A DNA stretch of 35,248 nucleotides, from the NCBI GenBank assembly GCA_937775295.1, contig CALKBZ010000028.1, positions 1 through 35,248 on the forward strand, in the 5' to 3' direction. Origin of the DNA: an uncultured Opitutales bacterium. Its GTDB lineage: Bacteria; Verrucomicrobiota; Verrucomicrobiia; Opitutales; Coraliomargaritaceae. Below the pieces are notes generated by a model that searched no databases, was not told the origin of the DNA, and was given only the letters and a program-made list of their open reading frames with translations. Shown piece after piece: positions 15,454 to 24,079 of this stretch; the first letter of the stretch is position 1; each line of letters opens with the position of its first letter. Position numbers and translations under genes: made by a program.

Positions 15454-16548
15454 CTATGCTTTATGTAGAGGCAAAGTCGCGACTTCTAGCGCGATGTGAT
15501 TGCCGCGCAGATCGACGAACAGTGGTGCACCTTTAGCTGTGGTGGCGATGATTGCGCTACCGATGGGGCCGCCAAGCATCGGCGAGAGCGTGCCCGAGAG
15601 CACTTGGCCGACAGCGGTGCCAGTGGCATTTACCACTGGAGTGCCTTCGCGTGCGATTCGCCGGCCTTCGAGCTTGAAGTGAATCACGCGGCGTGGGACG
15701 CCTTTCTCCTGCTGCTCTCTCAATGCATTCTTACCAATGAAGTCGTTCTTTTGAAGCTTCACAGTCCAGTCGAGGCTCGCCTCCAGTGGAGTGATCGAGT
15801 CGCTAAGCTCATGTCCATAAAGTGGGTAGCCGGCTTCGAGACGTAGGCTGTCGCGACAACCAAGGCCACAGAGTTGCACGCCGAAAGGCTCGCCTTTGCT
15901 GATGATCTCGCGGGCTAGCGCATCAGCTGCCTTCGGGGAGAGGTAAATTTCGAAGCCGTCTTCGCCAGTGTAGCCAGTGCGGCATACACGTACCTTTTCG
16001 CCGGCGAAGGGAAGCAGCACGTGCCAAAATCTCTTAAGACCATCAATTGAATCGAAGCCAATAGCCTTCATGATTGCGGCGGCTTTTGGCCCCTGCAGCG
16101 CAAGGAGGGCATAGTCGTCGGAGTGATCCTCGATCTGTACGTCGAGGCACCAGCGCTCCGATTGTTTGAGAAACCAACCAAAGTCTTTCTCAATATTACC
16201 AGCATTCACGCAGACGAGGAAGGTCTCCTCGCCGATGCGGTAGACGATCAAATCATCAACCACGCCACCATCACTGGCGCACATCGGCGAGTAAACCGCT
16301 TTGCCAACGGGTGCTTGCGCAATCGAATTAACCAGCAATTTGTCGAGAAACAACGCGGCATCGGCACCAGTAACTAGAAACTCGCCCATGTGGCTGACGT
16401 CGAACAGGCCTGCCGCGGTGCGCACCGCTTTATGCTCTTCGAGAATGCTGGTGTATTGCACGGGCATGTTCCAGCCGCCGAAATTGACAAAGCGCGCGCC
16501 TTGCTCGGCATGAAAGTCGTGTAGTGGGATGTGTAGGATTTCGGACAT
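15454..16548 (-). CDS. gcvT: Glycine cleavage system T protein (aminomethyltransferase)
   Basis: 364 residues, full length. GcvT transfers the methylene group from the aminomethyl-lipoyl H protein to tetrahydrofolate and frees ammonia. Diagnostic blocks: [67 protein letters not shown], and [21 protein letters not shown]. It is divergent from gcvP with 178 bases between starts. I looked for a glycine riboswitch in that gap and saw none of the usual conserved blocks. gcvH is not in the window. Confidence 0.97.
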   Translation of the reverse strand: MSEILHIPLHDFHAEQGARFVNFGGWNMPVQYTSILEEHKAVRTAAGLFDVSHMGEFLVTGADAALFLDKLLVNSIAQAPVGKAVYSPMCASDGGVVDDLIVYRIGEETFLVCVNAGNIEKDFGWFLKQSERWCLDVQIEDHSDDYALLALQGPKAAAIMKAIGFDSIDGLKRFWHVLLPFAGEKVRVCRTGYTGEDGFEIYLSPKAADALAREIISKGEPFGVQLCGLGCRDSLRLEAGYPLYGHELSDSITPLEASLDWTVKLQKNDFIGKNALREQQEKGVPRRVIHFKLEGRRIAREGTPVVNATGTAVGQVLSGTLSPMLGGPIGSAIIATTAKGAPLFVDLRGNHIALEVATLPLHKA

Positions 16549-16726
16549 TAAAAGTGTTGGTGACGAGTTGTTTGCGCCGATCAGAGGAGGCGATGGTATA
16601 GAAAATTCGGTAATTCGTGTAAAGAAACTTGCGAAGGGTAAAGAGTCGGGTTGTCTGAACGTGTCATCTCATCCAGTAGCAATGAATGCTTATTTGTGTC
16701 CGTTGTTAAGCCTCAGTTTCTTTAAA

Positions 16727-19675
16727 ATGCAAAATACTTCTGTCGATCAGCGCGAACACGCGCGCCACTACATTCCTGCGAGCGATGCCGATATCGATGC
16801 GATGCTGAAAACAGTTGGCAAGGCATCGCTTGACGAGCTATTTAGTCACATTCCGGCAGACGTTAAATTCGAAGATGGCGTCGCGCTGCCCGATGAGCTC
16901 AGCTACGACGCGCTGTATACCCGTCTCGAAGAGATCTCGAAGATGAACCGCATCGGCACCAGCTTTCTTGGCGATGGTGTGTCGGACTTTGTGCCGTCGC
17001 CTGTCGTTGGGCCGATCTGTAATATTCGTAATCTGACCACGGCTTACACGCCGTATCAGCCTGAGCTCAGCCAAGGCACACTGATCGCGCACTGGATCTA
17101 TCAATGCTCAATGGCACGTTTGACCGGTTTCGAAGCGGTCAATGCATCGCTCTACGACCGCTCCACTTCAATTTTCGAGGGCATTTGTTCAGCGATTCGC
17201 ATGGGCCGTGGCAAATCAGTGGCGATCATTCCTGATACCTTGTATCCTGGAGACCTTGAAGTGCTTGAGACCTTGGCAGAGGGCACTGAAGTGGAGTTGA
17301 TCCGCGTGCCAGTTGATGCTGCGACGGGTCTGATCGACCAAGTCGCACTGCTGGCGGGGACTCAAGCGGCGGGCACGCGCCTTGCGGCCATTGTATTTCC
17401 GCACGTCAATACTTTTGGCCTGATCGAGTCCGTAGATGCCCTAACTGACTTGGCGGTTGAGCTGAAGGTGAAGAGTATTGCGGTGATTGACCCCATGCTG
17501 CTTGGCCCTGGCGGGCTCAAGGCGCCCTCTGAGTTTGGTGCGAATGGCGTCGATATTATTGTCGGCGAGGCGCATCACTTGGCATTGGCGCCGAATTTCG
17601 GTGGCCCGGGCCTCGGTTTGTTTGGTGTGCGTTTTTCGGCTAAAGATCGTGCCGGCGTGCGTGCTGCGCCGGGCCGATTCATTGGCAAAGCCAAGGATAG
17701 CTCGGGACGCGACTGCCGTGTGGGCGTGCTCTCTACGCGCGAGCAACATATTCGTAAGGATAAGGCCACGTCCAATATTTGCTCCAATCAAGCGTTTGTA
17801 GCGACATTGGTCGGTGCGTCGCTTCTCGAGCGTGGCGATTCCGGGCTCGAAGCAATTCTAGCTGGGCTACGTGCGCGTTTGGCTGAGGCAGTTGAGTGCT
17901 TGACGGTATTCGACGGCGTGTCGCTCGCGTTCCCGAACACTGCATCATTTCATGAAGTCACATTTGAATTGTCTATACCTGTCGCTGATCTACTGGCAAA
18001 GGCGCGCGAGAGCGGTATCCTTGCCGGGGCAGACGTTTCCAGTCGCATCGCTGGTGGTCGCCAATTGCTAAAGCTGTCGTTTTCCAATCGTGAACAAGCG
18101 ATTTCCGAGCTGGTTGCAGTGTTTGCTGATGTTTTTGGTGCTGCTTGCAGCGCTGAGCCTGCTGCTTTACCGGCAGTGGCGGATCAAGATGCGCGCCAAC
18201 AAGCCCCGGGGTTGCCTACGTATACTGCCGAGGAGGTGATCGCTTACTACCAGCGCTTAGGTGATCTCAATGTTAGCCCAGACGACGGGTGCTATCCGCT
18301 CGGTTCGTGCACGATGAAGTATAATCCGAAGGTCAACGACTGGGCTGCAGGATTGCAGGGCTTCACCGATGTTCACCCGCAAGCCCCAGTGGAAGATGCG
18401 CAAGGCTGTCTCTATGTACTGCATGAGATTCAGGAGTGGTTCAAAAATATCACTGGCCTAGCGGCGGTGACGACTCAGCCACTTGCGGGTGCACAAGGTG
18501 AGTTGGTCGGGCTGAAACTCTTTCAAGCCTACCACCGCGACCGCGATGAAGTGCGTGATGTGATTTTGATCCCGAGCTCTGCGCACGGCACCAACTTTGC
18601 TACCGCCACCATGGCTGGCTTCACGGGCAAGAAGGGCAAGATCGTTTATCTCGACGCCGATATTGAGGGCCGAGTGCTCAACCAGCATTTGGATCGCTGC
18701 ATCGAAGAATATGGCACCCGTATCGCTGGTGTGATGATCACCAACCCGAATACCAGTGGTATTTTTGAGACCTCCTTCAAACAAATCGCGGAGAAAATTC
18801 ACGCCATTGGCGGCCTCGTCTACATGGACGGTGCGAATATGAATGCAATCGCTGGTTGGGTCGACCTCGGTGCATTAGGAGTCGATGCAGTGCACAATAA
18901 TCTGCACAAGACCTGGACTATTCCGCATGGCGGTGGTGGCCCCGGTGACGCGATTGTTGCGGTGAGCGAGCGCCTTACGCCGTATTTGCCTGGTTATCAA
19001 ATCGAGTTTGATGGTTCGCACTATCAACCGATGCGTGCGCCGAAGTCGATCGGCTCGTTCCACCGACATTGGGGCAATTTCGCGCACAAGATTCGTTGCT
19101 ACACGTATTTGCTGCGCCTCGGCCGCGAAGGTGTGCGGCGCATGTCGGCGGTGGCGGTCTTGAGTGCGCGTTACCTACAATTTCGACTTGCCGACGATTA
19201 CGCCTTATTGCCTGCGGGGGCAGATAGTGAACCGCGCATGCACGAGTTCATCCTCACCTTGAAGGAGGCAGATTTCGGCCTGCTCGACTCGGCTGGTCTG
19301 CGTAAGACCGATGCCGCGCCGCGTATAGGTAAGCTGTTCCTTGACTTTGGCTTCCATGCCCCGACGGTCGCATGGCCGGAGCCATTGGGCCTGATGATTG
19401 AGCCGACCGAGAGTTATACCAAGGCCGAACTCGATCGCTTTGTCGAAGCGGTGCAGGCCATCATTAAATTGGCGAAGGAGCATCCCGATGTGCTCAACTC
19501 CGCGCCGCACTTTGCGCCGATCGACCGCGTTGAAGAGGTCGAGGCGAATCGCGATGTCTGTCTCTCCGAGTCCCTCGATAGCTTACCAGTGATCAACCCC
19601 GCCCGTATTTCGACCAAGGAGTTGGCAAAGCTCACGGTGCCGGAGATTTACGCTAAGATCGTGGCAGAGTTGTAG
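16727..19675 (+). CDS. gcvP: Glycine dehydrogenase (decarboxylating), subunits 1 and 2 fused
   Basis: 982 residues from ATG 16727, which sits just before the family N-terminus (HYIPASDADIDAML); upstream in-frame codons back to 16529 overlap gcvT and are not expected to be translated. Decarboxylates glycine with PLP and loads the aminomethyl group on lipoyl-GcvH. Residues 1-475 match GcvPA (YTPYQPELSQGTL, GPGLGLFGVR), a linker rich in Ala/Pro follows at about 475-500, and the rest matches GcvPB (CYPLGSCTMKYNPKVND, HNNLHKTWTIPHGGGGPG with PLP Lys728). The YPLGSCTMKYNP form is characteristic of the two-subunit (Bacillus/Thermotoga) lineage, so this is a fusion of that lineage and not the E. coli type single chain. 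A terminator follows at 19685-19719. Confidence 0.95.
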   Translation: MQNTSVDQREHARHYIPASDADIDAMLKTVGKASLDELFSHIPADVKFEDGVALPDELSYDALYTRLEEISKMNRIGTSFLGDGVSDFVPSPVVGPICNIRNLTTAYTPYQPELSQGTLIAHWIYQCSMARLTGFEAVNASLYDRSTSIFEGICSAIRMGRGKSVAIIPDTLYPGDLEVLETLAEGTEVELIRVPVDAATGLIDQVALLAGTQAAGTRLAAIVFPHVNTFGLIESVDALTDLAVELKVKSIAVIDPMLLGPGGLKAPSEFGANGVDIIVGEAHHLALAPNFGGPGLGLFGVRFSAKDRAGVRAAPGRFIGKAKDSSGRDCRVGVLSTREQHIRKDKATSNICSNQAFVATLVGASLLERGDSGLEAILAGLRARLAEAVECLTVFDGVSLAFPNTASFHEVTFELSIPVADLLAKARESGILAGADVSSRIAGGRQLLKLSFSNREQAISELVAVFADVFGAACSAEPAALPAVADQDARQQAPGLPTYTAEEVIAYYQRLGDLNVSPDDGCYPLGSCTMKYNPKVNDWAAGLQGFTDVHPQAPVEDAQGCLYVLHEIQEWFKNITGLAAVTTQPLAGAQGELVGLKLFQAYHRDRDEVRDVILIPSSAHGTNFATATMAGFTGKKGKIVYLDADIEGRVLNQHLDRCIEEYGTRIAGVMITNPNTSGIFETSFKQIAEKIHAIGGLVYMDGANMNAIAGWVDLGALGVDAVHNNLHKTWTIPHGGGGPGDAIVAVSERLTPYLPGYQIEFDGSHYQPMRAPKSIGSFHRHWGNFAHKIRCYTYLLRLGREGVRRMSAVAVLSARYLQFRLADDYALLPAGADSEPRMHEFILTLKEADFGLLDSAGLRKTDAAPRIGKLFLDFGFHAPTVAWPEPLGLMIEPTESYTKAELDRFVEAVQAIIKLAKEHPDVLNSAPHFAPIDRVEEVEANRDVCLSESLDSLPVINPARISTKELAKLTVPEIYAKIVAEL

Positions 19676-19684
19676 GTTTATTCA

Positions 19685-19719
19685 AAATCCCGAGGCGCTG
19701 CGGTGCCTCGGGATTTTTT
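19685..19719 (+). terminator. Rho-independent terminator after gcvP
   Basis: Stem AAATCCCGAGGC (19685-19696) with GCCTCGGGATTT, eight-base loop region GCTGCGGT, followed by a T6 run (19714-19719). Ten bases after the gcvP stop. Confidence 0.92.
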
Positions 19720-19792
19720 GTGCCTATTTAGTTGCAGGGAAATGCGCTGTCATTTCCATGCGTAATCATCAGAATTTGCTCAGGATGTAGGT

Positions 19793-19812
19793 GGCAACGA
19801 CGGAGCGTTGCC
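19793..19812. repeat. 7-bp hairpin of REP-like type
   Basis: GGCAACG, loop ACGGAG, CGTTGCC, followed by CTCC. Its form (gene-distal, GC-rich, flanked by GTAGGT and CCCTCC) resembles the other dispersed palindromes of the window. Also at 19738-19757: GGAAATG, CGCTGT, CATTTCC, a second 7-bp hairpin. Both lie in the 295-base gap between gcvP and the DUF4126 gene, which otherwise shows nothing. Confidence 0.45.
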
Positions 19813-19970
19813 CTCCTGCAATCAGGCGCGTATATACTAAATACTCGTTATATACCAAGCTTAGCGTTTCCTGGGCTAACTTAGCGGGTAAAATAGAGTG
19901 GTGGCTATTCCCAGCCTTCCAGATTCGAAGCTTTCCCAATGGCGCTCAAACCGTTATTCTGTTCTGCATT

Positions 19971-20591
19971 ATGAATGAAATAATGGCACTTTTTGCGGGC
20001 GTCGGTCTTGCTGCGGCCTGTGGCTTTCGTGTCTTCGTCCCTCTTTTTATCACTAGCCTCGCGGCCAGTGGGAATCTGGAAATATTCGGTGAGGTCGATG
20101 TGCAAGCGATGCTTGGTGAGCAGGAGTGGCTCGGTAATCCATGGGTCACCCTTGCCCTCGGCATCGCCACGGCGTTGGAGATCGGCAGCTACTATATCCC
20201 TTGGTTAGACAATGCACTCGATACGGTGGCGACGCCTGCTGCAGTGGTTGCTGGTACATTTATTACTGGAACGATGATGCCGGACATGATGGGTGATGGC
20301 TCATTTAAATGGATCGCAGCCACCATCGCAGGCGGCGGCACGGCTGGCCTGATTCAGGGCGCGTCAGTAATTACACGCGGCACATCGACGGCGACAACTG
20401 GCGGAATCGGTAACCCGGTGATATCGACCGCCGAGCTAGGCGGCTCGATTTTGACGGCAGGCCTTGCGCTTTTGGTGCCAATTTTAGCAGGCATCTTGGT
20501 GTTGATCTTAATGTATTTCGTGATCCGCACGATCGTCCGATTTTTCAAGTGCCGTTCGCAGATGCGGAACATTGATGGCGCGGTAGGCTAG
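19971..20591 (+). CDS. DUF4126 family membrane protein
   Basis: 206 residues from ATG 19971; longer frames beginning at 19791 run through a palindromic repeat and are rejected. The N-terminus IMALFAGVGLAAACGFRVFVPLFITSLAAS is typical of DUF4126 (short hydrophobic, GFR.F.P motif). Four to five membrane segments: about 3-28, 60-80 (WVTLALGIATALEIGSYYIP), 95-110, 120-145 (WIAATIAGGGTAGLIQGASV) and 165-195 (the long C-terminal ILTAGLALLVPILAGILVLIL). The function of the family is unknown. It stands alone after the gcvP terminator and is convergent with the nucleotidyltransferase gene. Confidence 0.85.
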   Translation: MNEIMALFAGVGLAAACGFRVFVPLFITSLAASGNLEIFGEVDVQAMLGEQEWLGNPWVTLALGIATALEIGSYYIPWLDNALDTVATPAAVVAGTFITGTMMPDMMGDGSFKWIAATIAGGGTAGLIQGASVITRGTSTATTGGIGNPVISTAELGGSILTAGLALLVPILAGILVLILMYFVIRTIVRFFKCRSQMRNIDGAVG

Positions 20592-20677
20592 GCACGTCGA
20601 ACCCCCCGTCTGACGACGAAGGCCACATCTGTAGAGTGTCGCTTCGATCGTGAGAGCGGGGAGCATTGGCTGAGTCG

Positions 20678-21580
20678 CTACACTTGCTTCGGATACTCGC
20701 CACTCGCGATCAGCGCAGCGATGCTGGCTTGAACGAAGGGCTTGTCATCAGGATAAGTCACGCCAAACCAAGCGCCGTCGGTCTCGATTACGGCACACTC
20801 GGTTTGTTCGGTCTGAATCAGGGTATCAATTATAGTCGGGATGTAGCACTCCGACTTCATTTCCTGTCCTTGTGTTTCGAGGAATTCGACAAACAAGGCC
20901 TCCAAGCACGGGAAGAGTGCAGGGGTAAAGCCCCAGAAATTCATGGAGACGATGGCTTCGGGTGCGATCTCGACCGACTCGCCTGCTAGATTGTCACCGC
21001 GCACGATGCCGTCCGCACTGCGGGCAATGGCGCAGTGCTCTTCGACGGTCTGCAGCGCGCCGCCCTCGACGCGGCAGATTCCGCGATTCACGCTGCCGTG
21101 TTCGGAGAGTGTGTTCTTCAGCGGGTACCCGACCATGCAGGTGCGCAGTTCAGCTCTGTTGGGGTTGCGCGCGAAATGCTGTGCCAGTTGCTCGTAGGCA
21201 TCTTGCCCGTAGAAGTCGTCCGCATTGATCACTGCAAAGGGCGCGTCGATCTCGTCGCGAGCGGCGCGCACGGCATGGGCAGTGCCCCAGGGCTTTTCGC
21301 GACCTTCAGGAACGCTGAAGCCGTCTGGTAGATCGCTCAGCTCTTGAAATGCATAGGCCACCTCGATCTTGCCCTCGAACTTGACGCCGACTGCGGATTT
21401 GAATGCATCAGCGAAGTCGCGGCGTATGACAAACACCACTTTACCAAAGCCTGCGCGTATGGCGTCGAATACCGAATAGTCGAGCACGGTTTCGCCGCTC
21501 GGCCCCATCGGGTCGAGTTGCTTGAGGCCGCCATAGCGGCTGCCCATTCCGGCTGCGAGAATCAAAAGTGTCGGTTGCAT
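20678..21580 (-). CDS. Sugar-phosphate nucleotidyltransferase family protein
   Basis: 300 residues from ATG 21580 (23 extra upstream codons are open but come before the family start). The N-terminal LLILAAGMGSRYGGLKQLDPMG is the nucleoside-triphosphate-binding loop of the GlmU/RmlA/GalU fold (G-x-G-S-R, then Lys contacting phosphate), and VINADDFYG holds the metal-binding Asp pair. Later MNFWGF and a C-terminal WFGVTYPDDK are usual in the stand-alone NTP_transferase group. It would join NTP and a sugar 1-phosphate to give a nucleotide sugar; the sugar cannot be told. No partner gene of a sugar pathway is beside it. Convergent with the DUF4126 gene. Confidence 0.85.
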   Translation of the reverse strand: MQPTLLILAAGMGSRYGGLKQLDPMGPSGETVLDYSVFDAIRAGFGKVVFVIRRDFADAFKSAVGVKFEGKIEVAYAFQELSDLPDGFSVPEGREKPWGTAHAVRAARDEIDAPFAVINADDFYGQDAYEQLAQHFARNPNRAELRTCMVGYPLKNTLSEHGSVNRGICRVEGGALQTVEEHCAIARSADGIVRGDNLAGESVEIAPEAIVSMNFWGFTPALFPCLEALFVEFLETQGQEMKSECYIPTIIDTLIQTEQTECAVIETDGAWFGVTYPDDKPFVQASIAALIASGEYPKQV

Positions 21581-21725
21581 GGTGGCTGTGTTTAAACGCG
21601 ACTGAGCAAAGCGCAAATGCGATTTACCTTCGAGTGCCATCAATTCCATCGGGGCTGTGCTAATTAGGCGTCTGTATGCTGCTCCCCGATTTCACGATCA
21701 CGGCCAAGTGGCGTCCGTGTCGCCG

Positions 21726-22067
21726 CTACATGCCGCGCATCAGCTCAGTATATATTTCTGCGACAGAGCGTAGTGCTTCGATGCTGGCGATGGTCAGTAG
21801 CAATGAGAGGAGGAGCACGATGACGGTCAGGATCGCTTTTCGCTTGGCGTCCCAGCGTGGATTCCACCAGATGAGAGTTAGTGCGAGCGGGCCGACACAG
21901 GGGAATGCGATGACGACACTGGACGTGTTGAAATACCATTTATCTTTGGCCGGTGGGTCGGTCGGAAACGCGGGATGGCGCGTGGCACTGTCGATGAATT
22001 CGCCGCAATGCTTACATTTGATGGCGGCATTTTGGATCTCTTCAGCGCAGTAGGGGCAGTTTTTCAT
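21726..22067 (-). CDS. Zinc-ribbon membrane protein
   Basis: 113 residues. Two CxxC knuckles at the N-terminus: CPYC (4-7) and CKHC (18-21) in CPYCAEEIQNAAIKCKHCGE, a zinc ribbon of the kind often joined to membrane segments. Two hydrophobic helices follow, about residues 50-68 (VVIAFPCVGPLALTLIWW) and 76-98 (RKAILTVIVLLLSLLLTIASI). It sits in the inner membrane with the ribbon in the cytoplasm by the positive-inside rule. No function is known to me. Monocistronic, with a large gene-poor stretch upstream. Confidence 0.78.
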   Translation of the reverse strand: MKNCPYCAEEIQNAAIKCKHCGEFIDSATRHPAFPTDPPAKDKWYFNTSSVVIAFPCVGPLALTLIWWNPRWDAKRKAILTVIVLLLSLLLTIASIEALRSVAEIYTELMRGM

Positions 22068-22488
22068 GGGGAGTGGTCGTCTAGTATGTAGCCATATGCT
22101 AGAATATTACATTCGCCTTAGCTACGTAAAAAAGCATGGAGAACTCCGAGTGGTTGAAGTCCGCGACTGATCTACTTTTCAATGTTACTCTTGTTCGAAC
22201 GTTTCCCTATTTAGAAAGCAAATGGTCAGGCCGATCGCTTCGTCGTTCTTCACTATATAAAAAAAGGGTGGCATGGATTACCTTGCCGTCGATCATGCCT
22301 TCAGCTTTGGCAAGTTCGCGGCCGCAATTAATTGCAAACAGGGGAGTTATTCGTGGGTGTGATCTTTTCGACAAGCCATTTTGGGAGGGCTACGACTAAA
22401 GGGCGAGGGGAGTGGGTAAAGAACTTGCGGCAGAGGTGGAGCGGATTCGCCTTACGAGCGGTTCAGCTTGTGGGGAAGCGCTCATAGT

Positions 22489-22504
22489 TATAATACAATT
22501 GTAT
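22489..22504 (+). promoter_or_regulatory. Candidate -10 box with overlapping palindrome before menA
   Basis: A perfect TATAAT (22489-22494) overlaps the 12-bp perfect palindrome ATACAATTGTAT (22493-22504). The only -35-like hexamer, TTGTGG at 22468-22473, is 15 bases upstream, so it is weak. If it is the menA promoter the leader would be about 140 bases and would include the heptad array. Confidence 0.35.
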
Positions 22505-22574
22505 GCGCGCCGAAATCAACCCCTGCAGTGTCGACTGAATTCGCTTGGCGTGCTAAGTGTTCTTAATTCTAACT

Positions 22575-22630
22575 CAAGTCTACCGTCTCAAGTTTACTCT
22601 TTTAAGTCTCAGCTCTCCCGTTTCAAGTCT
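22575..22630 (+). repeat. Eight tandem 7-bp repeats before menA
   Basis: Units in order: CAAGTCT, ACCGTCT, CAAGTTT, ACTCTTT, TAAGTCT, CAGCTCT, CCCGTTT, CAAGTCT, without gaps, ending eight bases before the ATG at 22639. Consensus CAAGTCT with fixed pyrimidine-T-C/T-T at the end of each unit. Two unit sequences are identical to those at 11156-11190. Confidence 0.8.
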
Positions 22631-22638
22631 CTTAAAGT

Positions 22639-23526
22639 ATGTCCTCTGCAAATATCTGGTTCGAAGCGATGCGGCCGAAGACACTGCCTGCGGCGGTGGT
22701 GCCGGTCATGCTGGCGTCGAGCTTAGCGTATGCGGACGGCGCGTTTGATTGGCGGGCGGCGACGATTTGTTTGGCCTTTGCGCTGTTGATTCAGATCGGC
22801 ACGAATTTCGCCAATGATTATCTGGATGGTATCAAAGGCACCGATACCGAGGCGCGGCTTGGTCCGCGGCGAGCAGTGGCGGCGGGATTGATCGCCCCGC
22901 GTACTATGCGGCGAGCGACGATTCTGGTGTTGGCGTTCGGGTTTTGCGTGGGGCTCGGGCTGATTCCATTTGGCGGTTGGTGGCTGCTGTTGGTCGGCGT
23001 GGCGAGCGTGGCTTGTGCATGGCTTTATACTGGTGGGCCGTATCCGTTGGCTTATAATGGACTGGGCGATGTATTCGTGGTGTTATTTTTCGGATTCGTG
23101 GCGGTGGGTTGCACGTATTTTGTGCAGACGGGCACAATCTCGCGTGAGGTGGTCTTGCTTGGGCTCGGTTGCGGCTTGCTGGTTAATAACATTCTGGTGG
23201 TGAACAATTATCGCGACCTCGACGAGGATCGCGCCGCACGAAAGCGCACTTTGGTGGTCTTCTTTGGGCGCCGTTTTGCGCAGATCCAGTATTATGTGTC
23301 GGCTTTGATTGCCGGAGCGGTGGTGCTCGGCTTCTGGGCGATTGGATATGGGTCTTTCGTCTTTTTGGCGCTGCTGCCAGTGCTGTATGCGTTCTTGCTA
23401 GGTCTGCGGCTGTCTATGGCTGAGGGGCCGTTGGATTTTCTGGAAGCATTGAAGGGTTCAGCCAAAGTAGTGGCCGCGTACGGTGTGCTGTTTTCCGGCG
23501 GATTGCTGCTCGGGGTCCTTTTGTGA
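22639..23526 (+). CDS. menA: 1,4-dihydroxy-2-naphthoate polyprenyltransferase (MenA)
   Basis: 295 residues with eight to nine membrane segments. UbiA-superfamily enzyme that attaches the prenyl chain to 1,4-dihydroxy-2-naphthoate in menaquinone synthesis, at the inner membrane. First Asp-rich motif NFANDYLDGIKGTD (N59 D60 xx D63), second NNYRDLDEDRAARKRTL in the second half; GPRRAVAAGLI after the first motif is typical of MenA and not of UbiA. MRPKTLPAAVVPVM at the N-terminus is also a MenA mark. It has an unusual leader with eight tandem heptads. Followed by palindromes (23534-23587) and not by another men gene. Confidence 0.93.
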   Translation: MSSANIWFEAMRPKTLPAAVVPVMLASSLAYADGAFDWRAATICLAFALLIQIGTNFANDYLDGIKGTDTEARLGPRRAVAAGLIAPRTMRRATILVLAFGFCVGLGLIPFGGWWLLLVGVASVACAWLYTGGPYPLAYNGLGDVFVVLFFGFVAVGCTYFVQTGTISREVVLLGLGCGLLVNNILVVNNYRDLDEDRAARKRTLVVFFGRRFAQIQYYVSALIAGAVVLGFWAIGYGSFVFLALLPVLYAFLLGLRLSMAEGPLDFLEALKGSAKVVAAYGVLFSGGLLLGVLL

Positions 23527-23533
23527 AAGGAGT

Positions 23534-23587
23534 GAGGGCGACTCGTCCTCATTGGCGGATGAGGAATGCTGTGGGCGGGTCGCCCAC
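23534..23587. repeat. Double palindrome (REP-like) after menA
   Basis: First GAGGGCGA, C, TCGTCCTC (23534-23550, one G-T pair), then GTGGGCG, GGT, CGCCCAC (23571-23587). The left and right outer flanks (GGAGTGAGGGCGAC and GTCGCCCACTCTCC) also nearly pair with each other, so a larger cruciform is possible. Shares the GGGCGACTCG centre with 29812-29830. No T run follows, so not a standard terminator. Confidence 0.6.
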
Positions 23588-23728
23588 TCTCCTTTGGCTT
23601 TAGGATTAAACGAACTGCGCTTAGCCCGAACTGATCATCAAACCTCTAAAACACTACAAAGAGAATAGATACTTGCCATTTAGGGGCGACTGCCTTTGCG
23701 TCTCCCGTTTTTCAACCTATTAAATATT

Positions 23729-24052
23729 ATGGCATTTTCAGAAATTTATTCTCTCCTACCTTTTGCCCAAGCAGCAACCGGCGGCGGCCTTGGCCAGTTC
23801 CTGCCGATTGTCCTGTTGTTTCTAGGCATGTGGTTTCTCATCATCGCGCCACAGCGCAAGCGCCAAAAAGCGCATGATAAGATGCTCACGGAGATCAAGA
23901 AGGGCGATGAAATCGTCACTACTGGCGGTCTTTTCGGCACAGTTATCCGCGTAAAAGACGACCGCTTTGTTGTCGAAATAGCGGAAAACACACGAGCTGA
24001 GCTCGGCAAGGGCTTTGTCTCAAGCAAAATCGAAGCAACCATCGTCGAGTAA
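23729..24052 (+). CDS. yajC: Preprotein translocase subunit YajC
   Basis: 107 residues from ATG 23729; an in-frame start at 23696 is less likely because the family begins a few residues before the first helix. One membrane helix (about 23-41, FLPIVLLFLGMWFLIIAPQ) followed by RKRQKAHDKMLTEIKKGDEIVTTGGLFGTVIRV, which is the YajC signature with the beta-domain after it. Works with SecD/SecF in the Sec holotranslocon. secDF follows after 27 bases. Confidence 0.96.
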   Translation: MAFSEIYSLLPFAQAATGGGLGQFLPIVLLFLGMWFLIIAPQRKRQKAHDKMLTEIKKGDEIVTTGGLFGTVIRVKDDRFVVEIAENTRAELGKGFVSSKIEATIVE

Positions 24053-24079
24053 TTCGACCTGAATACATATAACGATCCC

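Larger units (their letters stand above)
22068..22638. other. 571-bp gene-poor stretch with possible coding remnant
   Basis: No intact gene recognised. On the minus strand about 22360-22180, one frame reads LAKAEGMIDGKVIHATLF and, after shifting one base at the A7 run (22259-22265), IVKNDEAIGLTICFLNRETFEQE and a stop, which looks like one protein split by a frameshift; upstream the frame changes again, so it would be an old relic with no family assigned. The right part holds a promoter-like site (22489-22504) and the heptad array before menA (22575-22630). Confidence 0.3.

Noticed and set aside
16549-16726. Glycine riboswitch between gcvT and gcvP
   Set aside because: The conserved blocks of that riboswitch are not visible on either strand.
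23534-23587. Rho-independent terminator for menA
   Set aside because: Stable stems but no T run on the plus strand; better explained as dispersed palindromes.
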